Positions 58,479 to 64,000 of a stretch of DNA of 64,000 nucleotides are shown in pieces. Origin of the DNA: Kitasatospora sp. GP82 (GTDB taxonomy: Bacteria > Actinomycetota > Actinomycetes > Streptomycetales > Streptomycetaceae); the NCBI RefSeq assembly GCF_029892105.1, contig NZ_JARZAJ010000025.1:1-64000 (forward strand). The letters are read 5' to 3'. Each line of letters starts with the position of its first letter. Positions within the stretch are counted from its first letter, which is position 1. The translations under genes were made by a program, and so were the position numbers. Below the pieces are notes generated by a model, which saw only the letters and a program-made list of their open reading frames with translations, ran no database searches and was not told the DNA's origin.

Positions 58479-59909
58479 TCAGAGACCTGCGCGGGCGCCC
58501 AGGTGGTGCACCTGGACCATGTTGGTGTTGCCGGGGATGCCGGGCGGCGAACCGGCGGTGACGATCACCGTGTCGCCCTCGTTGAGCCGCTTCATGCTCA
58601 GAAGCTCCTGGTCGACCTGGACCACCATCTCGTCGGTGGTGGCGACCTGCTCGGTCACATACGCCTCGACGCCCCAGCTCAGCGAGAGCTGGTTGCGGGT
58701 GGCGGCGTCCGGGGTGAAGGCGATCACCGGGATCGGCGAGCGGTAGCGCGAGAGGCGGCGCGCGGTGTCACCGGACTTGGTGAAGGCGACCAGCGACCTG
58801 GCGTTCAGGAAGTCGCCCAGCTCGCAGGCGGCGCGGGCGATCGAACCGCCCTGGGTGCGCGGCTTGCGGCCCGGGTTCAGCGGCTGGAGGCCCTGCGCGA
58901 GCAGCTCCTCCTCGGCCTTCTCGGCGATCCGGCTCATCGTCTTGACCGTCTCGACCGGGTACTTGCCGACGCTGGACTCGGCGGAGAGCATGACCGCGTC
59001 CGTGCCGTCCAGGATGGCGTTGGCGACGTCCGAGACCTCGGCGCGGGTCGGCCGCGAGGCGTGGATCATCGACTCCATCATCTGGGTGGCGACGATGACC
59101 GGCTTGGCGTTGCGGCGGGCCAGCGTGATGAGCTTCTTCTGCACCAGCGGCACCCGCTCCAGCGGGTACTCCACGGCGAGGTCGCCACGGGCCACCATGA
59201 TGGCGTCGAAGGCGAGGACGATCTCCTCCATGGCCTCGACGGCCTGCGGCTTCTCGATCTTGGCGATGACCGGGACGCGGATCCCGACCTCGTCCATGAC
59301 CTTGTGGACGTCCTCGATGTCGGCCGCGTTGCGGACGAAGGAGAGCGCGACCATGTCGACGCCCAGGCGGAGCGCGAAGCGCAGGTCGTCCTTGTCCTTC
59401 TCGGACAGGGCCGGCACGTTCACGGCCGCGCCGGGGAGGTTGATCCCCTTGTTGTTCGAGAGCACGCCGCCCTCGATGACCACGGTCTTCACCCGCGGGC
59501 CGTCGACGCTGACGACCTCGAGGGCGATGACGCCATCGTTGATCAGGATCGGGTCGCCCGGCTTCACATCGCCCGGGAGGCCCTTGTAGGTGGTGCCGCA
59601 GATGTGCTGGTCGCCCGGCACGTCCTCGGTGGTGATGGTGAACTCGTCGCCGTTGTCGACGGTGACCGGGCCGTTGGCGAAGGTCGCCAGTCGGATCTTC
59701 GGGCCCTGGAGGTCGGCCAGCACACCGATGGTGCGGCCGGTGTCCTCGGACACCTGGCGGACCTTGCGGTACCGCTCCTCGTGCTCGGCGTGCGAGCCGT
59801 GGCTCATGTTGAGTCGGGCGACGTTCATGCCCGCTTCGACGATGGCCTTCAGCTGTTCGTAGGAGTCCGTCGCCGGACCCAGGGTGCAGACAATTTTCGC
59901 TCGGCGCAT
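58479..59909 (-). CDS. pyk: Pyruvate kinase
   Basis: Converts phosphoenolpyruvate and ADP to pyruvate and ATP, the last step of glycolysis. The 476-residue enzyme starts MRRAKIVCTLGPATDSYEQL, with RLNMSHGSHAEHEER, the signature VIAKIEKPQAVEAMEEI and metal site MVARGDLAVE, and MLSAESSVGKYPVE. Full length with both barrel and C-terminal regulatory domain. It lies 114 bases downstream of ackA on the same strand, so pta-ackA-pyk sit together at the pyruvate/acetyl-CoA node. Confidence 0.97.
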   Translation of the reverse strand: MRRAKIVCTLGPATDSYEQLKAIVEAGMNVARLNMSHGSHAEHEERYRKVRQVSEDTGRTIGVLADLQGPKIRLATFANGPVTVDNGDEFTITTEDVPGDQHICGTTYKGLPGDVKPGDPILINDGVIALEVVSVDGPRVKTVVIEGGVLSNNKGINLPGAAVNVPALSEKDKDDLRFALRLGVDMVALSFVRNAADIEDVHKVMDEVGIRVPVIAKIEKPQAVEAMEEIVLAFDAIMVARGDLAVEYPLERVPLVQKKLITLARRNAKPVIVATQMMESMIHASRPTRAEVSDVANAILDGTDAVMLSAESSVGKYPVETVKTMSRIAEKAEEELLAQGLQPLNPGRKPRTQGGSIARAACELGDFLNARSLVAFTKSGDTARRLSRYRSPIPVIAFTPDAATRNQLSLSWGVEAYVTEQVATTDEMVVQVDQELLSMKRLNEGDTVIVTAGSPPGIPGNTNMVQVHHLGARAGL

Positions 59910-60023
59910 ATCGGTCAGTCTATCCGTTCGTGTTATAGGCGCATTCGGCGCGAAAGATGAGGAATCGCCAACGAACCGTCTCGCTGAGTGGGACGCCCGG
60001 TGGGATCCGACCCTGACACCTGC

Positions 60024-61232
60024 TCAGACTGCGGAGTGCACCAGGGCGAAGGTCTGCTGCGCGATCTCCAGCTCCTCGTCGGTCGGCACCACGGCGACGG
60101 TCACCCGTGCGTACTCCGGAGAGATCACCCGGGCCTCGCCGGAGCGGATCGAGTTCAGCTCGGCGTCCACCGCGATGCCCAGCTCCGCCAGGCCCGCCGT
60201 CGCCGCCGCCCGGACCGGTGCGGCGTTCTCGCCGACGCCCGCCGTGAAGGCGATCGCGTCCACCCGGCCGAGCACGGCGTAGTAGCCGCCTATGTACTTG
60301 CGCAGCCGGTGGATGTACGTGTCGAAGGCGAGCCTGGCGTCCGCGTCGCCTTCCTCGGCCCGGCGCATGATCTCGCGCATGTCGTTGTCCCCGCACAGGC
60401 CGAGCAGGCCGCTGCGGCGGTTCAGCAGGTCGTCGATCTCGTCGATGCTCATGCCCCCGACCCGGTGCAGATGGAAGACCACGCCCGCGTCCACATCGCC
60501 CGAACGGGTGCCCATGACCAGGCCCTCCAGCGGGGTCAGGCCCATCGAGGTGTCCACGCAGACCCCGCCGGACACGGCCGAGGCGGAGGCGCCGTTGCCC
60601 AGGTGCAGCACGATCACGTTCACCTCGGCCGGGTCTTTGCCGAGCAGCGCGGCGGTGGCCCGGGAGACGTACTGGTGCGAGGTGCCGTGGAAGCCGTAGC
60701 GGCGGACCCGGTGCTCGTCGGCCACCGCCCTGTCGATCGCGTATCTGGCCGCGTACTCCGGCATGCTCGCGTGGAAGGCCGTGTCGAAGACCGCGACCTG
60801 CGGCAGGTCCGGGCGCAGGTCCCGGGCCACCTCGATGCCGGTGATGTTGGCCGGGTTGTGCAGCGGGGCGACCGGGATCAGCCGGCGGATCTCGGTGAGC
60901 ACCTCGTCGGTGATCAGCGTCGGGACGGTGAACCGCTTCCCGCCGTGCACCACGCGGTGCCCGATCGCCGCCAGCTCCGGCGAGTCCAGGCCGACCCCGT
61001 CGGCGGCCAGCTCCTCGGCGACGGCCTTCAGGGCGGCGTCGTGGCCGGGGAAGACCTGGAGACTCTCCCGCTTGAGGCCGCTGCGCGGGGTGTGGACGAG
61101 CCGCCCGCCCGACTCGCCGATCCGCTCCACCAGACCGGAGGCCAGCCGGGTGCCGTCGAGCATGTCGATCAGCTGGTACTTGACCGACGAGGAGCCGGCG
61201 TTGAGGACGAGAACCCGGGTGCCTTCGCTCAC
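60024..61232 (-). CDS. ackA: Acetate kinase
   Basis: Interconverts acetyl phosphate plus ADP with acetate plus ATP. The 402-residue protein has VLVLNAGSSSVKYQL, the GHRVVHGGKRF arginine loop, FDTAFHASMP, RRYGFHGTSHQYV, HLGNGASASAV and GDVDAGVVFHL. The GTG at 61232 overlaps the pta stop by four bases (GTGA), giving coupled synthesis. The long open frame beginning at 61766 is inside pta and is rejected. Confidence 0.97.
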   Translation of the reverse strand: MSEGTRVLVLNAGSSSVKYQLIDMLDGTRLASGLVERIGESGGRLVHTPRSGLKRESLQVFPGHDAALKAVAEELAADGVGLDSPELAAIGHRVVHGGKRFTVPTLITDEVLTEIRRLIPVAPLHNPANITGIEVARDLRPDLPQVAVFDTAFHASMPEYAARYAIDRAVADEHRVRRYGFHGTSHQYVSRATAALLGKDPAEVNVIVLHLGNGASASAVSGGVCVDTSMGLTPLEGLVMGTRSGDVDAGVVFHLHRVGGMSIDEIDDLLNRRSGLLGLCGDNDMREIMRRAEEGDADARLAFDTYIHRLRKYIGGYYAVLGRVDAIAFTAGVGENAAPVRAAATAGLAELGIAVDAELNSIRSGEARVISPEYARVTVAVVPTDEELEIAQQTFALVHSAV

Positions 61233-63367
61233 GGGTGGGCTCCTTCGGCAGCAGAGGCGTTCTGGGACTGGATGGCCGTGATCGCGACCGTGTTGACGAT
61301 GTCCTCGACCAGGGCGCCGCGCGACAGGTCGTTGACGGGCTTGCGCAGCCCCTGGAGCACCGGGCCGACCGCCACGGCACCGGCCGAGCGCTGCACGGCC
61401 TTGTAGGTGTTGTTGCCGGTGTTGAGATCCGGGAAGATCAGCACGGTCGCCCGCCCGGCCACCGGCGAGCCCGGCAGCTTGGTGGCCGCGACATGGGCGT
61501 CCACCGCGGCGTCGTACTGGATCGGGCCCTCGACCAGGATGTCCGGGCGCAGCTCGCGGACGATCTCGGTGGCCTTGCGGACCTTGTCCACGTCCGCGCC
61601 CGAGCCCGAGGTGCCGGTCGAGTACGAGAGCATCGCGACCCTCGGCTCGACGCCGAACTGGACCGCGGTCTCGGCGGACTGGATGGCGATGTCGGCCAGC
61701 TGCTGGGCGTCCGGGTCCGGGTTGACCGCGCAGTCGCCGTACACCAGCACCTTGTCGGCCAGGCACATGAAGAAGACCGAGGAGACGATCGAGGCACCCG
61801 GCGAGGTCTTGATCACCTCGAAGGCGGGGCGGATGGTCGCCGCCGTGGAGTGCACCGCGCCGGAGACCATGCCGTCGGCGATGCCCTCCTGCACCATCAG
61901 GGTGCCGAAGTAGGAGACGTCCGTGACCACGTCCAGGGCCAGCTCGACGGTCATGCCCTTGTGGGCGCGCAGCTTGGCGTAGAGCTCGGCGAACTGCCGG
62001 CGCAGCGGGCTGGTCGCCGGGTCCACGATCCGCACCCGGGCGCGGTCGGCCGCAGCGTCCTCGTGCGGCAGGTCGATGCCCAGGCTCGCGGCCTTGCGGC
62101 GGATCGTCTCCGGCTCGCCGAGCAGGGTGAGGTCACAGATGTTGCGGCGCAGCAGTACCTCGGCGGCGCGCAGCACCCGCTCCTCGGTGCCCTCCGGCAG
62201 CACGACATGGCGGCGGTCGCCGCGGGCGCGCTCCAGCAGCTCGTGCTCGAACATCATCGGGGTGACCCGCTCGGAGCGGCTCAGCTCGATCCGCCTGGTC
62301 AACTCGACGGTGTCCACGTGGAGTTCGAACAGGCCGAGGGCGATCTCGGCCTTCCGTGAGCTGGACGGGCCGAGCCGGCCCTCCAGGTGGGTCAGCGCGG
62401 CGGCGGTCGGCCAGCTGCCCTCGGGCACCACGGCGACCGGGGTGCCGGGGGCGAGGCGGGCGGCCAGGGCCATCACGTTCGGGCCCGGGTGCTGGCCGAG
62501 CGTCAGCAGGACGCCCGCGATCGGCGGGGCACCGGCGGCGTGCGCCGCCAGCGAGCCCACCATCAGGTCGGCGCGGTCCCCGGGGGTGACCACCAGGGCG
62601 CCCTCGGTCAGTGCGTCCAGGAAGGTCGGCAGCATCGCGCCGCCGAAGACGAAGGACCGGACGTCCCTGGCGAGTCCCGCCGCATCGCCCAGCAGCACCT
62701 CGGCGCCGGTCGCCTCGACCAGCTGCCCCACGGTCGGCGCGGCCAGCGCCGGCTCCTCGGGGATGACATAGGAGGGGATCGACAGCTTCTCGCCCAGCAC
62801 CCGCTGGACCTGCTGCTTGGCACTCGGCGCGACCCGGTTGGCGATCATCGCCAGGGTGGAGCAGCCGAGGTCGCGGTAGGCGCGGTGGGCGTTGCGGACC
62901 TCGGCGATCACGGCCTGCGGGTCCTCGTCGTGGCCGCCGACCACCGGGAGAACCCAGGCCCCGAACTCGTTCGCCAGACGGGCGTTGAAGGCCAGCTCGT
63001 CCGGGATGTTGGTGTCGGCGAAGTCCGTACCGAGTACGAGGACCGCCTGGCACTTGCGCTCCAGCGCGCGGAACCTGTCCACCAGCGTGGAGACCAGCTC
63101 GTCCTGCCCCTGGGCGGCCTGGAGCGCGGCGGCCTCCTCGTAGGTCAGGCCGTACAGCTCGGCGGCGGGGAGGTCGAGCCGGTACCGGCTGCGGAGCAGC
63201 TCCACCACATGGTCGGAACCCGGCTCGCCGGGTCCGGCCGCATGCACCAGCGGCCGGAAGACGCCGACCCGGTCCACCTGGCGGGTGAGCAGTTCCATGA
63301 CCCCGAGTTCGACGGCCTGCCGACCGTCCCCCCGGTCGATCCCGGTCACGTACACGCTGCGCGCCAC
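61229..63367 (-). CDS. pta: Phosphate acetyltransferase, long form
   Basis: Converts acetyl-CoA and phosphate to acetyl phosphate and CoA. The 712-residue protein has the three-part layout of long Pta: an N-terminal P-loop-like domain without a clear Walker lysine (VYVTGIDRGDGRQAVELGV), a middle DRTGG domain (VGSLAAHAAGAPPIAGVLLT) and the C-terminal catalytic PTA domain (VFFMCLADKVLVYGDCAVNPDPDA, AMLSYSTGTSGSGADVDKV). The GTG start has CGGAGA 9 bases upstream. First gene of pta-ackA. Confidence 0.96.
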   Translation of the reverse strand: MARSVYVTGIDRGDGRQAVELGVMELLTRQVDRVGVFRPLVHAAGPGEPGSDHVVELLRSRYRLDLPAAELYGLTYEEAAALQAAQGQDELVSTLVDRFRALERKCQAVLVLGTDFADTNIPDELAFNARLANEFGAWVLPVVGGHDEDPQAVIAEVRNAHRAYRDLGCSTLAMIANRVAPSAKQQVQRVLGEKLSIPSYVIPEEPALAAPTVGQLVEATGAEVLLGDAAGLARDVRSFVFGGAMLPTFLDALTEGALVVTPGDRADLMVGSLAAHAAGAPPIAGVLLTLGQHPGPNVMALAARLAPGTPVAVVPEGSWPTAAALTHLEGRLGPSSSRKAEIALGLFELHVDTVELTRRIELSRSERVTPMMFEHELLERARGDRRHVVLPEGTEERVLRAAEVLLRRNICDLTLLGEPETIRRKAASLGIDLPHEDAAADRARVRIVDPATSPLRRQFAELYAKLRAHKGMTVELALDVVTDVSYFGTLMVQEGIADGMVSGAVHSTAATIRPAFEVIKTSPGASIVSSVFFMCLADKVLVYGDCAVNPDPDAQQLADIAIQSAETAVQFGVEPRVAMLSYSTGTSGSGADVDKVRKATEIVRELRPDILVEGPIQYDAAVDAHVAATKLPGSPVAGRATVLIFPDLNTGNNTYKAVQRSAGAVAVGPVLQGLRKPVNDLSRGALVEDIVNTVAITAIQSQNASAAEGAHP

Positions 63368-63498
63368 GTGGCTATCTCCGTTTCGTCGGCATGGTCAGCA
63401 AGAAGAAGACATATCGACCATACCTTTGCACCCGAGCAGCCCGTCGGCACCCACCGGGACCCCCGAACGCAAGGGACCAAAGTCCCGATTGCACGATC

Positions 63499-63526
63499 AG
63501 GGGCACGAGGAACTGTGCGAGAAACC
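63499..63526. repeat. Dispersed GC element
   Basis: CAGGGGCACGAGGAACTGTGCG at 63499 is a diverged member of the intergenic family. It lies in the 238-base gap between uppP (ending here) and pta. CAGGGGCGCTGCCCCTTC near 63572 is a further hairpin that may terminate uppP. Confidence 0.65.
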
Positions 63527-63605
63527 ATGCACCGCCCGGGGCTGTAACGCACCCGATCAGCCATGTACCACCCAGGGGCGCTGCCCCTTCGCTGTCGGGC
63601 AGGCC

Positions 63606-64000
63606 CTAGAGGTTCAGGTACGCGAGGCAGCCGAGGCCGGCCACGGTGCAGTAGACCGCGAACGGGGTCAGGCTGCGGGTCTCGAAGTACTTGGTGAGGA
63701 AGCGGACCGAGACGTACCCGGCGACGAAGGCGGCCAGGCTTCCGGCGAGCAGGGGGCCGCGGACGGCGGCGTTCTCGGGCGCCAGCAGCTCGGGAAGCTT
63801 GAGGGCGGAGGCCGCCAGGATGACCGGTGTGGCGAGGAGGAAGGAGAACCGGGCGGCGTCCTCGTGGCCGAGGCCGCGCAGGACACCGGTGCTCATGGTG
63901 ACGCCGGAGCGGCTGATGCCGGGGAAGAGGGCGAGGATCTGGGCGGCGCCGATCCAGGTGCCCTGGAGGTAGCTCAGCCGGGCGATCCGGCGGTCGGACT
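63606..64000 (-). CDS. uppP: Undecaprenyl-diphosphatase UppP (BacA), partial
   Basis: Only the C-terminal 130 codons are in the window; the gene continues beyond 64000. The frame read from 63998 gives SYLQGTWIGAAQILALFPG, then the catalytic ISRSG motif and VTMSTGVLRGLGHEDAARFSFLL, followed by three hydrophobic helices. UppP recycles undecaprenyl diphosphate to the monophosphate carrier used in peptidoglycan and teichoic acid synthesis. The internal ATG at 63896 is not the start. Confidence 0.95.
   Translation of the reverse strand, partial: SDRRIARLSYLQGTWIGAAQILALFPGISRSGVTMSTGVLRGLGHEDAARFSFLLATPVILAASALKLPELLAPENAAVRGPLLAGSLAAFVAGYVSVRFLTKYFETRSLTPFAVYCTVAGLGCLAYLNL

Noticed and set aside
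60024..61766. 580-residue version of acetate kinase
   Set aside because: The extra N-terminus is an alternative frame of pta. The AckA fold begins at the GTG at 61232, which overlaps the pta stop.

Overview
The window is very GC-rich chromosomal DNA from a mycelial actinomycete of the Streptomycetaceae (Streptomyces or Kitasatospora). The base composition, the frequent GTG and TTG starts, the FilP/Scy hyphal-tip coiled-coil pair and the gene order (as I remember it, that of the S. coelicolor core around SCO5364 to SCO5425) all point that way. No tRNA, rRNA, transposase, CRISPR array or large biosynthetic cluster was seen. I had no tools, so all homology statements rest on reading the translated sequence.

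Layout. 0.2-3 kb: a divergent SHMT-like protein and a WecA/TagO-type prenyl-phosphate sugar transferase. 3-11.3 kb: the complete ATP synthase operon atpIBEFHAGDC, with a Rex-like operator in front, a small hairpin between atpI and atpB and a 17-bp perfect-stem hairpin between atpD and atpC. 11.4-20 kb: a DUF2550 protein, a cobalamin adenosyltransferase, a NarL-type two-component system, a 3-hydroxyacyl-CoA dehydrogenase, a STAS anti-sigma antagonist and a membrane-anchored NTPase-like protein with a Ser/Pro tail. 19.96-20.22 kb: an abnormal poly-G/poly-C tract, probably a sequencing or assembly fault over a terminator. 20.2-26.5 kb: nucS, an SCO5389-like gene preceded by a phased GTCA array, a luciferase-like monooxygenase, a zinc-ribbon protein, an ABC exporter and an alpha/beta hydrolase. 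26.7-32.2 kb: filP and scy. 32.6-35.6 kb: methylmalonyl-CoA epimerase, a divergent thiolase and meaB. 35.8-39.5 kb: a MarR regulator, three coupled AIM24 genes and a DUF2127 membrane protein. 39.7-44.3 kb: a DUF3817 protein and two tandem thermolysin-family proteases with duplicated leaders. 44.5-47.3 kb: MarR, DUF3817 and icmA, with a twin palindromic operator before icmA. 47.4-53.8 kb: an OmpR-type two-component system divergent from murG2-legB, then a DD-peptidase-like protein and a TetR regulator. 54-58.4 kb: a thioredoxin/TPR protein and a DUF6230/DUF6114/secreted-protein operon. 58.5-63.4 kb: pyk, ackA and pta. The left end is cut inside uppP.

How the genes work together. Central energy and acyl-CoA metabolism dominate: ATP synthase, acetate overflow (pta-ackA), pyruvate kinase and a dispersed B12-dependent acyl-CoA set (adenosyltransferase, epimerase, MeaB, IcmA, thiolase, hydroxyacyl-CoA dehydrogenase). 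A second theme is the cell envelope: WecA-like, MurG-like and LegB-like enzymes, a DD-peptidase-like protein, UppP, Scy/FilP and the DUF6230/DUF6114 operon. The least explained parts are the murG2-legB locus with its divergent sensor system, the regulatory arrays before the SCO5389-like gene and icmA, the SHMT-like protein with a rewritten PLP pocket, and the duplicated protease leader.
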